Below are positions 47,244 to 57,214 of a stretch of DNA of 64,000 nt, in pieces. The translations under genes and the position numbers were made by a program. The notes beneath the pieces are model-generated. The model saw nothing but the letters and a program-made list of their open reading frames with translations. It was not told the DNA's origin and ran no database searches. Each line of letters begins with the position of its first letter. Position 1 is the first letter of the stretch. The stretch is taken from NCBI RefSeq assembly GCF_014208105.1, contig NZ_JACHMQ010000001.1, positions 7,502,001 to 7,566,000 of the forward strand, given 5' to 3'. The DNA comes from Actinomadura coerulea (GTDB taxonomy: Bacteria; Actinomycetota; Actinomycetes; Streptosporangiales; Streptosporangiaceae).

Positions 47244-48335
47244 TCACAGGTTGCCGCGGCGCTCCTGCTCCCGCTCGATCGCCTCGAACAGCGCCTTGAA
47301 GTTGCCCTTGCCGAAGCCGAGCGACCCGTGCCGCTCGATCAGCTCGAAGAACACGGTCGGGCGGTCCTGGACGGGCTTGGTGAAGATCTGCAGCAGGTAG
47401 CCGTCCTCGTCCCGGTCGACCAGGATCCGGCGCTTCTGCAGCTCCTCGATCGGGACCCGGACCTGGCCGATGCGCTCGCGCAGCTCGGGGTCCTCGTAGT
47501 AGGAGTCGGGGCTCTCCAGGAACTCCACGCCCGCGGCGCGCATCCTGTCGACCGACGCCAGGATGTCGTTGGTGGCGAGGGCGATGTGCTGGACGCCCGG
47601 CCCGCCGTAGAACTCCAGGTACTCGTCGATCTGCGACTTGCGCCTGCTCTCCGCGGGCTCGTTCAGCGGGAACTTCACCTTGCGGGTGCCGTCCGCGACG
47701 ACCTTGGACATCAGCGCCGAGTACTCGGTCGCGATGTCGTCCCCGACGAACTCCGCCATGTCGGTGAAGCCCATGACGCGGTGGTAGAAGTCGGCCCACT
47801 CGTCCATGCGCTCGACGTTGCCGACGCAGTGGTCGATCGCCTGGAAGAACCGCTTGTCCACCGGCTCCACGATGGGCTCGGCGGGCTCGAACCCCGGCAG
47901 GTAGGGGCCGGTGTAGTTGGAGCGGTCGACCAGCGTGTGCCGGGTGTCGCCGTAGGTGGCGATCGCCGCGACCGTCACCTTGCCGTACCTGTCCTCCAGG
48001 ACGTGCGGCTCCTCCAGCCCGGTGGCGCCCTTCGCGAGCGCGTGCCGGTAGGCGTGCTCGACGTCGGGCACCTCGATCGCGAGGTCCACCACGCCGTCGC
48101 CGTGCTCGGCGATGTGCCGGCCGATCTCGGTGCCCGCCTTCACCGGGCCGCGGAACACGAACCGGGCGCCGCCCGATTCCAGCACGTGCACCGCCTCGTC
48201 CGGGCTGCCGTTCTCCGGGCCCCGGTAGGCGACCCTGCGCATCCCGAACGCGGTCGAGTAGTAGTGGGCGGCCTGTTTGGCGTTGCCGACGGCGAAGACG
48301 ACGGCGTCCATACCCTTGACCGGAAACTCATCCAT
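47244..48335 (-). CDS. hppD: 4-hydroxyphenylpyruvate dioxygenase
   Basis: A 363-residue non-heme iron enzyme that turns 4-hydroxyphenylpyruvate into homogentisate in tyrosine breakdown. Two vicinal-oxygen-chelate halves are visible. The iron ligands are H near 168 (AIDHCVGN), H near 249 (GVQHIAL) and E near 329 (FFELIER). The C-terminal helix RGSLGFGKGNFKALFEAIE-like segment that closes the active site is present. AGGTGG precedes ATG 48335; an ATG six codons earlier is possible. It is divergent from an Lrp-type gene, its probable regulator. Confidence 0.95.
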   Translation of the reverse strand: MDEFPVKGMDAVVFAVGNAKQAAHYYSTAFGMRRVAYRGPENGSPDEAVHVLESGGARFVFRGPVKAGTEIGRHIAEHGDGVVDLAIEVPDVEHAYRHALAKGATGLEEPHVLEDRYGKVTVAAIATYGDTRHTLVDRSNYTGPYLPGFEPAEPIVEPVDKRFFQAIDHCVGNVERMDEWADFYHRVMGFTDMAEFVGDDIATEYSALMSKVVADGTRKVKFPLNEPAESRRKSQIDEYLEFYGGPGVQHIALATNDILASVDRMRAAGVEFLESPDSYYEDPELRERIGQVRVPIEELQKRRILVDRDEDGYLLQIFTKPVQDRPTVFFELIERHGSLGFGKGNFKALFEAIEREQERRGNL

Positions 48336-48397
48336 GCCACCTAATCTCGGCATATGGCTGCAAGGTGCGCAAGAGCGGGCTGAACCACTGGTCAATC

Positions 48398-48436
48398 TGT
48401 ACAGTACAAACGCGACACGACCGGTCGCTCTGTACA
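48398..48436. promoter_or_regulatory. paired TGTACA sites between hppD and the Lrp-type gene
   Basis: The perfect palindrome TGTACAGTACA (48398-48408) and a second TGTACA (48431-48436) are centred about 30 bases apart, close to three helical turns, in the divergent promoter region. This fits cooperative binding by an Lrp/AsnC oligomer. Confidence 0.5.
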
Positions 48437-48463
48437 TGGTGACCACGACCACAGGAGGGTGCC

Positions 48464-48970
48464 GTGCCGATCGACGAACTGGACGGCCGGCTGATCGAGC
48501 TGTTCGCCGCCGAGCCCAGGGTCGGCGTCCTGGAGGCGTCCCGGCGGCTCGGGGTGGCGCGCGGCACCGTGCAGGCGCGGCTGGACCGGCTCGCGCGGGA
48601 CGGCGTCGTCGCGGGCCACGGCCCGGAGATCGACCCTGCCGCGCTCGGCTACGGGGTGACGGCCTTCGTCACGCTGCAGCTGCGGCAGGCGGGCGGCCAC
48701 GACCCGGTGGCGGCCCGGCTCGCCCAGGTGCCCGAGGTGATCGAGGCCCACACCATCACCGGCCCCGGCGACATGCTGTGCCGCGTCGTCGCGCGCAGCA
48801 ACACCGACCTCCAGCGCGTCATCGACGTCATCGTGGACGTCGCCGGCGTGGAGCGCGCCTCCTCGGTGATCTCCCTCGCCACCCAGATCCCGTACCGCAC
48901 CCTGCCCCTCGTCCGCGCGGTCTCCGACCCCGCCCGGGCGCGGGCGCCCCGCGGAGGGGCGCCCGGGTAG
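48464..48970 (+). CDS. Lrp/AsnC family transcriptional regulator
   Basis: A 168-residue regulator with an N-terminal winged helix (DELDGRLIELFAAEPRVGVL, recognition helix in ARGTVQARLDRL) and a C-terminal RAM ligand-binding domain (VTAFVTLQLRQAG... TGPGDMLCRVVAR). It likely senses an aromatic amino acid or related ligand and controls divergent hppD; this is inferred from position. AGGAGG lies 6 bases before the GTG. A Pro/Arg tail ends the protein. Confidence 0.92.
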   Translation: MPIDELDGRLIELFAAEPRVGVLEASRRLGVARGTVQARLDRLARDGVVAGHGPEIDPAALGYGVTAFVTLQLRQAGGHDPVAARLAQVPEVIEAHTITGPGDMLCRVVARSNTDLQRVIDVIVDVAGVERASSVISLATQIPYRTLPLVRAVSDPARARAPRGGAPG

Positions 48971-48985
48971 GGGCGCACAAGCAAC

Positions 48986-49014
48986 GACCGCCGGGCGGAA
49001 CCCGCCCGGCGGTC
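48986..49014. terminator. terminator hairpin between convergent lrp-type gene and greA
   Basis: Perfect 13-base arms GACCGCCGGGCGG and CCGCCCGGCGGTC enclose AAC, followed by TT. Confidence 0.8.
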
Positions 49015-49043
49015 TTCACCTCCGCAGTGCCTGAGGACGGCGG

Positions 49044-49544
49044 CTACGCGCCGCCGTAGGGGGTGGCGTCGAGGACCTCCACGGTCATCGAGCGGCCGTT
49101 GGGGAGGTTGTAGGTCGCCTTCTCGCCGACCTTCTTGCCGTCGATGGCGGCACCGAGCGGCGACTTCGGGGAGTAGACGTCGATGGGGGCGCCGACCTCC
49201 TCGCGGGAGGCGAGCAGGAACGTCACCTCCTCGTCGTCGCCCTCGAACGAGACCGTGACGGTCATGCCGGGCCCGACGACGCCCTCGGTGCGGGGGGCCT
49301 CGCCGACGCGGGCGTTCTCCAGGATGCCCTGGAGCTGGAGGATCCGGCCCTCGATCTTGCCCTGCTCCTCCTTGGCCGCGTGGTAGCCGCCGTTCTCGCG
49401 CAGGTCGCCCTCCTCCCGCGCCGCCTCGATCTTCTGAGCGATCTCGATGCGGCCCGGGCCCGACAGGTGGTCCAGCTCAGCCTTGAGCCGGTCGTACGCC
49501 TCCTGGGTGAGCCAGGTGACGTTGTCAGCGCGGGTCTCGGTCAC
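49044..49544 (-). CDS. greA: transcription elongation factor GreA
   Basis: A 166-residue factor that enters the RNA polymerase secondary channel and stimulates cleavage of backtracked RNA. The N-terminal coiled coil has the acidic tip EEGDLRENGGYHAAKEEQ near residue 45 that coordinates Mg. The C-terminal FKBP-like domain contains VYSPKSPLGAAIDGKKVG. GAGGAG precedes the GTG start. A TAGGCT at 49638-49633 on the minus strand suggests a leader of about 80 bases. Confidence 0.96.
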   Translation of the reverse strand: MTETRADNVTWLTQEAYDRLKAELDHLSGPGRIEIAQKIEAAREEGDLRENGGYHAAKEEQGKIEGRILQLQGILENARVGEAPRTEGVVGPGMTVTVSFEGDDEEVTFLLASREEVGAPIDVYSPKSPLGAAIDGKKVGEKATYNLPNGRSMTVEVLDATPYGGA

Positions 49545-49632
49545 GGGTACTCCTCATCCACATGGGTGCGAACTCACCCGCGTCCGCGGGCGGGCGTCAC
49601 ATCGACATGAAGTGCGGCTGGGTGAAACCTCA

Positions 49633-49638
49633 AGCCTA
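49633..49638 (-). promoter_or_regulatory. candidate -10 box for greA
   Basis: Minus-strand TAGGCT lies 88 bases before the greA start. The 198 bases between greA and the next gene hold no other coding signal. Confidence 0.35.
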
Positions 49639-49742
49639 TCCGGTGTGTGCGGGTAAAGGTTCCCTGAACACGGCGTCCGCAATCCGCCAAACCGTGTCTC
49701 GTCACTCACCGGGCGTATCGGTCGGCCGGTGGCGGCAGGGTG

Positions 49743-50186
49743 TCAGACCTTCCGGCAGTCGCGGATCCGGGCGCCGGTGGCCCGCCGCGGTGTCGACAGC
49801 GTCTCCGTCCCCTTCACGCTGGACGTCCCCGGCGGGGCGGAGACCTCCTTCTGCGCGAGCACGGCGAAGTCGGTGTCGTAGGCGTCCACCGTGCAGCGCA
49901 CGTCGTCGCCCTTCCCCTTGGCCACCGTGTAGTTGATCTCGACCGACGTGTCGGTGATGTCGTAGGTGACGGTCTGCGGGACGATCCCCGGCGTCTGCCC
50001 CGTGTGCGCTGCGAGGACGCCGAAGCCCGCCGCCATCACCGCCGCGAGGAGGCCGACGGCCGCCAGGCCGAGGCGGCTCCGCCGGGACTCGGCCGGAGCC
50101 GCTGCTTTCGACACGCTCGTCGTCATGGCGGGAATCCTCGTGCGGGGTTTCGGTGTTGTCAGGGACAATTCATTCTCGTCTGTCAT
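49743..50186 (-). CDS. DUF4307 membrane-anchored protein
   Basis: A 147-residue protein with one N-terminal membrane helix (about 40-62, GLAAVGLLAAVMAAGFGVL) and an extracytoplasmic beta-rich domain (VTYDITDTSVEINYTV, then VRCTVDAYDTDFAVL and a terminal RDCRKV); the two Cys could pair. It is the DUF4307 family, found beside mca in mycobacteria (Rv1081c), with no known function. GAGG lies 6 bases before the ATG at 50186. It is divergent from mca with a 54-base gap. Confidence 0.85.
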   Translation of the reverse strand: MTDENELSLTTPKPRTRIPAMTTSVSKAAAPAESRRSRLGLAAVGLLAAVMAAGFGVLAAHTGQTPGIVPQTVTYDITDTSVEINYTVAKGKGDDVRCTVDAYDTDFAVLAQKEVSAPPGTSSVKGTETLSTPRRATGARIRDCRKV

Positions 50187-50240
50187 GGCGCGTGCCTCGA
50201 ACCGGGGGCCGCTCAACAGTCCGGAGAGGGAGACCCCCAA

Positions 50241-51191
50241 GTGTCCGAGGTCATCGACGGTACGTCCGACGTCTTCGACGACGCGGCGCTCGAACGGCCG
50301 TGCGGCGGCGACGAGCCCCTTCGTCTCATGGCGGTGCACGCGCACCCCGACGACGAGTCCAGCAAGGGCGCGGCCACGATGGCGCGCTACGTGGCCGACG
50401 GCGTCGAGGTCCTCGTCGTCACCTGCACCGGCGGCGAGCGCGGCGACATCCTGAACCCCGCGATGGACCGCCCCGAGGTCAAGGCCGACATCGGCAAGGT
50501 CCGCGAGGCGGAGATGGCGCGGGCCCGCGAGATCCTCGGCGTCGGGCAGCGCTGGCTCGGGTTCGTCGACTCCGGCTTCCCCGAGGGCGACCCGCTGCCG
50601 CCGCTGCCGGAGGGCTGCTTCGCGCTGGAGCCGCTGGAGACCGCCGCCGAGCCGCTGGTGCGCGCGGTCCGCGAGTTCCGCCCGCACGTGATGCTCACCT
50701 ACGACGAGAAGGGCGGCTACCCCCACCCCGACCACGTGAAGTGCCACGAGGTGTCAGTGGAGGCGTTCGAGGCCGCGGGCGACCCGGAGCGCTACCCGGG
50801 CACGGGCGACCCGTGGCAGCCGCTGAAGCTCTACTACCACATGACCTTCAGCAAGGGCCGCATCCTCGCCCTGCACGCCGCCATGGAGAAGGCCGGCCTC
50901 GAGTCGCCCTACGGCGACTGGCTGAAGCGGTTCGAGGAGGAGGGCGACGAGCGCGCCCGGTGGGAGGTCACGACGCGGGTGCCCTGCGCCGACCACTTCG
51001 AGACCCGGGACCAGGCCCTGCTCGCCCACGCCACCCAGATCGACCCGAACGGGTTCTGGTTCGTCGTCCCGCTGGACGTCCAGCGCGAGGCATGGCCCAC
51101 CGAGGACTACCATTTGGCCAGGTCCCTGGTCGACACGGAACTGCCGGAGGACGACCTGTTCGCCGGCATCCGGGAGAAGGTGTGTCTGTGA
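50241..51191 (+). CDS. mca: mycothiol S-conjugate amidase
   Basis: Cleaves mycothiol-toxin adducts to release mercapturic acids for export; a defining actinobacterial detoxification step. The 316 residues include the zinc motif AVHAHPDDESSKG (H35, D38) and the third ligand in YPHPDHVKCHE (around H162/H165), with TGGERGDILNP binding substrate. It has the longer C-terminus that separates Mca from MshB. GTG 50241 has GGAG upstream; the family core begins at LRLMAV near residue 27, so the first ~25 residues may be extra. Confidence 0.94.
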   Translation: MSEVIDGTSDVFDDAALERPCGGDEPLRLMAVHAHPDDESSKGAATMARYVADGVEVLVVTCTGGERGDILNPAMDRPEVKADIGKVREAEMARAREILGVGQRWLGFVDSGFPEGDPLPPLPEGCFALEPLETAAEPLVRAVREFRPHVMLTYDEKGGYPHPDHVKCHEVSVEAFEAAGDPERYPGTGDPWQPLKLYYHMTFSKGRILALHAAMEKAGLESPYGDWLKRFEEEGDERARWEVTTRVPCADHFETRDQALLAHATQIDPNGFWFVVPLDVQREAWPTEDYHLARSLVDTELPEDDLFAGIREKVCL

Positions 51192-51424
51192 TGCCTGCCG
51201 TCTACGCCATGCCGCTGAACGACGACACGGTCAGCCCCGGCATGCTCGGCTTCGTGGTGTTCCTCCTCCTGCTGGCCGCGACGGTCTTCCTGATCCGTTC
51301 GATGGGCAAGCAGATGAAGAAGATCCAGGCGCCCCGCGAGGCGGACCTGAGGCAGCAGGAGTGGGAGCGCGCGGAGGCGGCCAAGGCCGGTACGGCGGCC
51401 AAGGGCTCCGACGACGACGCCTGA
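51191..51424 (+). CDS. small single-pass membrane protein downstream of mca
   Basis: A 77-residue protein with one hydrophobic helix (about residues 18-36, MLGFVVFLLLLAATVFLIR) and a charged cytoplasmic tail (KQMKKIQAPREADLRQQEWE). The ATG shares one base with the mca stop (TGATG), so it is translationally coupled. The same position is filled by Rv1083 in M. tuberculosis. Function unknown, presumably linked to mca. Confidence 0.85.
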   Translation: MPAVYAMPLNDDTVSPGMLGFVVFLLLLAATVFLIRSMGKQMKKIQAPREADLRQQEWERAEAAKAGTAAKGSDDDA

Positions 51425-51479
51425 TCCCGCCCGGCCCCTGCGCCGGTTGGAGTCCGCCCCTCCGGGGAGGACCCTCCAC

Positions 51480-52043
51480 GTGCGCGCGAACTCCGATGAC
51501 GCCGACCGGGACCTCCCGCCCGCGGCGCTGCGCCGCGCCCTCGACCGCCATCTCGCCGGGACGACCGGCGGCGAGGGGGCGGTCGGGGCCGAGGGGCGGG
51601 CCCTGCTGGAGCGGGAACGCTGGGCCGAGGCCGCCGAGATTCTGGAGGAGGCCCTGGGCCTCGCCGAGCGGGGCGGCGACCCCCGCAGGGTCCTGGCGGC
51701 GCGCCACGATCTCGCCCGTGCGCTGATCGGCGTGGGGGACCTCGACCGCGCGATCGGGCTGCTCGGCCCGCTGCCGGACGAGTTCGCCGCACTGCCGGAG
51801 CCGGACGAGCACGCGCGGGCCCGCGCGCTGGAGAGCCTCGGCGAGGCCTACCTGCGCGCGCACCGTCCCGTCGCGGCCCTCAACTTCTTCGGCCAGGCCC
51901 TGGAGATCCTGCGCGGGCTGGGCGCGGTCGACGGGCAGGCGGCGATGTTCGTCCACATCGCCGACGCCGCCCGCCTCCGCGGCGACGACGCGGCCGAGCG
52001 CGCCGCCCTGGACCGCGCCGCGGAGCTCGTCCGCCAGTCCTGA
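51480..52043 (+). CDS. tetratricopeptide repeat protein
   Basis: A 187-residue helical protein with four TPR-like units (AEAAEILEEALGLAERGG, AARHDLARALIGVGDLDRAI, ARALESLGEAYLRAHRPVAAL, MFVHIADAARLRGDDAAE). It has no membrane segment. Its job is presumably binding a partner protein. GTG 51480 is used because GGGGAGGA lies upstream; an ATG-equivalent further upstream would overlap the intergenic sequence. It is 55 bases after the small mca-linked gene. Confidence 0.8.
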   Translation: MRANSDDADRDLPPAALRRALDRHLAGTTGGEGAVGAEGRALLERERWAEAAEILEEALGLAERGGDPRRVLAARHDLARALIGVGDLDRAIGLLGPLPDEFAALPEPDEHARARALESLGEAYLRAHRPVAALNFFGQALEILRGLGAVDGQAAMFVHIADAARLRGDDAAERAALDRAAELVRQS

Positions 52044-52085
52044 CCCGCCCGGTCCGACCCGCCCGGTCCGACCCGCCCGGTCCGA
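52044..52085. repeat. three perfect 14-base tandem repeats
   Basis: CCCGCCCGGTCCGA is repeated three times exactly, starting at the base after the stop codon of the TPR gene, in the 54-base gap to a convergent gene. Confidence 0.9.
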
Positions 52086-52097
52086 CCGGCCCGGCGG

Positions 52098-52574
52098 CTA
52101 CACCTTGCGGTGGTCCCAGCTGACGACCCGCTCGGGATCCATGAGGATGAGGACGCGCTTGGCCAGCGCCTGCTCGATGCCCTCGGCGATGACCGGGTCG
52201 ACCGGCTCGCCCAGCTTCGGGACGGGCAGGCCCGCCATCCGGGAGCCGACGACCATGCCGACCTTGGACCGCGGCCCGGGGTCCTCGACGACCAGGCCCC
52301 GCCCGTACAGGGCGACGCCGCGCAGCTCGCCGTACTCCACGCCGTCCTCGACCAGGCACGTCATGACCGGATTCCGGCGCAGGTTGACCACCTTCTGCGA
52401 GGACTTGTACGTGGTGAAGGCGATCTTGCCTTCGTACAGCGTGTAGAACATCGTCACCAGGTGGGGCTCGCCGTCCTTGCCGACGGTCGCGACCTGCACC
52501 TTGAAGTTGGCGGCGAGGTACTCCGCCACCTCCTCCGGCGACATCTTGATCTTGTCGCGCTTGCTAGCGGCCAA
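52098..52574 (-). CDS. PPOX/F420-dependent flavin-fold oxidoreductase-like protein
   Basis: A 158-residue split-beta-barrel protein of the pyridoxamine 5'-phosphate oxidase family. Segments VQVATVGKDGEPHLVTMFYTL and IAFTTYKSSQKVVNLRRNPVM are the usual cofactor-binding strands; many actinobacterial relatives use F420 or heme rather than FMN, which sequence alone does not settle. TTG 52574 is chosen for GGGAGG five bases upstream; an ATG 12 codons in (MSPEEVAEYL) is the alternative. A -10-like TATTCT (52612-52607) lies upstream. Confidence 0.8.
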   Translation of the reverse strand: MAASKRDKIKMSPEEVAEYLAANFKVQVATVGKDGEPHLVTMFYTLYEGKIAFTTYKSSQKVVNLRRNPVMTCLVEDGVEYGELRGVALYGRGLVVEDPGPRSKVGMVVGSRMAGLPVPKLGEPVDPVIAEGIEQALAKRVLILMDPERVVSWDHRKV

Positions 52575-52653
52575 CGGGGCCTCCCAGAGTCGTCTGCATC
52601 GTGCACAGAATAACCAAGCGCTTGCCCGGCCCTTCGACCGGCACCATGGGGGC

Positions 52654-53589
52654 ATGTCCGTTCGCGATCTCACCGTCCTCGGCTCCGCCAGCGCGGTGCC
52701 CACCAGGTCCCGCAACCACAACGGCTATCTGCTGCGCTGGGACGGGCACGGCGTCCTGTTCGACCCGGGGGAGGGCACGCAGCGGCAGATGACGCACGCG
52801 GGGCTCTCCGCCAACGACGTGACCTGGATCTGCGTGACGCACTTCCACGGCGACCACTGCCTCGGCGTGCCGGGGATCGTCCAGCGCATCGCCCGCGACG
52901 GCGTCGCGCACCCGGTGGACGCGGCGTTCCCGGCGAGCGGCCGCCCCTACTGGGAGCGGCTGCGGCACGCGACCGCGTTCCGCGACACCGACGTCATCCG
53001 CGAGCGGCCGGTGTCCGGCGAGCGGATGGAGCTCGACACCGGCGACGCCCCGTTCACCCTGGTCGCGCGGCGGCTGTCGCACCCCGTCGAGGCGTACGGG
53101 TACCGGCTGGAGGAACCGGACGGCGTGACGATGCTGCCGGACGAGCTCGCCGCGCGCGGCGTCAGGGGGCCGCTGATCCGCAGCCTCCAGGAGGAGGGAC
53201 GGGTCACCACGCCCGCCGGCGGCACGGTCACGCTCGCCGAGTGCAGCGTGACCCGCCCCGGGCAGAAGGTCGCGTTCGTCATGGACACCCGGCTCTGCGA
53301 CGGCGTCCGCGAACTGGCCGCCGGGGTGGACATGCTCGTCATCGAGTCCACCTTCCTGGGCGAGGACGCCGCCCTGGCCGCCGAGTACGGGCACCTCACC
53401 GCCGCCCAGGCGGGCGCGGTGGCGGCGGAGGCGGGCGTGGGGCGGCTCGTCCTGACCCACTTCTCCGAGCGCTACCCCGCCGCCGACGAGCACCGCTTCG
53501 CGGACGAGGCGGCCGCCGCGTTCGGCGGCGACATCACCCTCGTCCGCGACCTGGACCGGATCCCGCTGCCGCCGCGCCGTCTGACCTGA
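52654..53589 (+). CDS. rnz: ribonuclease Z / ElaC-type metallo-beta-lactamase-fold nuclease
   Basis: A 311-residue zinc nuclease expected to trim tRNA 3' ends, which matters here because the tRNA in this window lacks an encoded CCA. The metal motif is THFHGDHCLG (H63, H65, D67, H68). Later ligands are in ARRLSHPVEAYGYRL, VMDTRLC and LVLTHFSERY. The fold is complete. It is divergent from the PPOX-like gene with 79 bases between. Confidence 0.9.
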   Translation: MSVRDLTVLGSASAVPTRSRNHNGYLLRWDGHGVLFDPGEGTQRQMTHAGLSANDVTWICVTHFHGDHCLGVPGIVQRIARDGVAHPVDAAFPASGRPYWERLRHATAFRDTDVIRERPVSGERMELDTGDAPFTLVARRLSHPVEAYGYRLEEPDGVTMLPDELAARGVRGPLIRSLQEEGRVTTPAGGTVTLAECSVTRPGQKVAFVMDTRLCDGVRELAAGVDMLVIESTFLGEDAALAAEYGHLTAAQAGAVAAEAGVGRLVLTHFSERYPAADEHRFADEAAAAFGGDITLVRDLDRIPLPPRRLT

Positions 53590-53613
53590 GGGAGGGTGGG
53601 CAGGACCCAGGGC

Positions 53614-54987
53614 ATGGCTGACGAAGTCGATGTCGTGGTGATCGGTCTCGGGCCCGGGGGCGAGGACGCCGCGGGCAGGCTCGCCGAGGCGGGCCTGTCG
53701 GTCGTCGGGGTGGAGTCGCGGCTGGTCGGCGGGGAGTGCCCCTACTACGCGTGCGTCCCCACCAAGATGATGGTGCGCGCCGCCGGGCTGGTCGCCGAGG
53801 CCGGGCGCGTCGCCGGCATGGCGGGCGAGGCGTCCGTCCGGCCCGCCTGGGGGCCGGTGGCCGCCCGGATCCGGGACGAGGCGACCGACGGGTGGGACGA
53901 CCGGGTCGCCGCCGACCGCCTCACGGGCAGGGGCGTGCGGCTCGCGCGCGGCCAGGGCCGCATCACCGGCCCGCGCGAGGTGACGGTGGGCGACCAGGTC
54001 TTCGAGGCCCGGCGCGGCATCGTGCTCAACACCGGCACCTCGCCCACGGCGCCGCCCGTCGACGGCCTCGCGGGCACGCCGTACTGGACGAACCGCGAGG
54101 CCGTCCAGGCCGCGGAGGTCCCCGAGTCGCTCCTCGTCCTCGGCGGCGGCGTGGTCGGCGTCGAGATGGCGCAGGTCTTCTCCCGCTTCGGAACCCGCGT
54201 CACCGTCGTCGAGGCGGCCGACCGCCTGCTCCTCAACGACGAGCCGGAGTCGGGCGCCCTGCTGCGCGAGGTCTTCGAACGCGAGGGCATCGGCGTGCGC
54301 ACCGGCGTGAACGTCACCCGCGTCACCCACGACGGTTCCGAGTTCACGATGCACCTCGGCGAGGAGAGTCTCGCCGCCGACCGCCTCCTCGTCGCGACCG
54401 GGCGCCGTCCCAACCTCCGGGGGCTCGGCCTCGGCGCAGTCGGCCTGGACGAGGACGCCCGCCGGATCGCCGTGGACGGCCACATGCGCGCGGCCGACGG
54501 CGTGTGGGCGATCGGCGACATCACCGGCATGGGCGCGTTCACGCACGTCTCGATGTACCAGGCGGCCGTCGCGGTCCGGGACGTCCTCGGGGAGGAGGGG
54601 CCGCCCGCCGCCTACCGCGCCGTGCCGCGCGTCACCTTCACCGACCCCGAGATCGCGTCCGTCGGCCTCACCGAGGCCCAGGCCCGCGACCAGAACCTCC
54701 CCGTCCGCACGGCCGTGACGCCGATCGCCGAGTCGACCCGGGGCTGGATCCACAAGGCCGGCAACGACGGCTTCGTCAAGCTCGTCGAGGACGTCGAGTG
54801 GGGCACGCTGGTCGGCGCCACCGCCGCGGGCCCGGCCGGCGGCGAGGTCCTCGGCTTCCTGGCCGTCGCCGTGCACACCGAGACCCCCACCTCCGCGCTC
54901 CGCGAGATGATCTACGCGTATCCCACCTTCCACCGCGCCGTCGAGTCCGCCCTGGCCGATCTCGCCGCGCTTGCGTGGGGGGAGTGA
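53614..54987 (+). CDS. pyridine nucleotide-disulfide oxidoreductase (class I)
   Basis: A 457-residue FAD protein in the dihydrolipoamide dehydrogenase/mercuric reductase group. FAD binding is VIGLGPGGEDAAGRL, the redox-active pair is C42/C47 in GGECPYYACVPTK, NAD(P)H binding is LLVLGGGVVGVEMAQ, and the second FAD motif is WAIGDITG. The dimer domain is AVPRVTFTDPEIASVGLTE. The usual C-terminal His-Glu pair appears as YPTFHRAVESAL. The Cys loop differs from the standard CLNVGC, so the substrate is uncertain. Confidence 0.9.
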   Translation: MADEVDVVVIGLGPGGEDAAGRLAEAGLSVVGVESRLVGGECPYYACVPTKMMVRAAGLVAEAGRVAGMAGEASVRPAWGPVAARIRDEATDGWDDRVAADRLTGRGVRLARGQGRITGPREVTVGDQVFEARRGIVLNTGTSPTAPPVDGLAGTPYWTNREAVQAAEVPESLLVLGGGVVGVEMAQVFSRFGTRVTVVEAADRLLLNDEPESGALLREVFEREGIGVRTGVNVTRVTHDGSEFTMHLGEESLAADRLLVATGRRPNLRGLGLGAVGLDEDARRIAVDGHMRAADGVWAIGDITGMGAFTHVSMYQAAVAVRDVLGEEGPPAAYRAVPRVTFTDPEIASVGLTEAQARDQNLPVRTAVTPIAESTRGWIHKAGNDGFVKLVEDVEWGTLVGATAAGPAGGEVLGFLAVAVHTETPTSALREMIYAYPTFHRAVESALADLAALAWGE

Positions 54988-55018
54988 GGCGGCGGCCGGA
55001 TCGGGCAGGATCGTGGGC

Positions 55019-57004
<1,986 letters not shown>

Positions 57005-57050
57005 CGATCCACTTTGTGGCAACGTGACCTTGATCTCAGATGGCCGGGCT

Positions 57051-57066
57051 GTTACTACTGAGTAAC
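57051..57066. promoter_or_regulatory. palindrome GTTACTACTGAGTAAC
   Basis: Six-base arms GTTACT/AGTAAC around ACTG lie 149 bases before the NlpC/P60 gene. The form resembles TetR-type operators (TTACT-N4-AGTAA). Confidence 0.45.
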
Positions 57067-57068
57067 TG

Positions 57069-57100
57069 GGACGCTCCTGACCTAACGGTGTGGAGCGTCC
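57069..57100. terminator. hairpin in the leader region of the NlpC/P60 gene
   Basis: GGACGCTCC and GGAGCGTCC form a perfect 9-base stem around a 14-base loop. It may end the DUF255 transcript or be an attenuator for the next gene. Confidence 0.5.
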
Positions 57101-57214
57101 GAGGGTGTCATGAGGCCCCCCGGGTATCTGGACGATGGCCGACCATCTGGGTCATAGTCGTGTCCGGTGCACGGTGGGGAGCCGGCGCAGGGCGACCATC
57201 GAGGGAGCGTGGCA

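Noticed and set aside
57005..57214. c-di-AMP (ydaO-type) riboswitch before the NlpC/P60 gene
   Set aside because: The class often controls such genes, but the conserved ydaO sequence blocks were not found; only a simple hairpin and palindrome are present.
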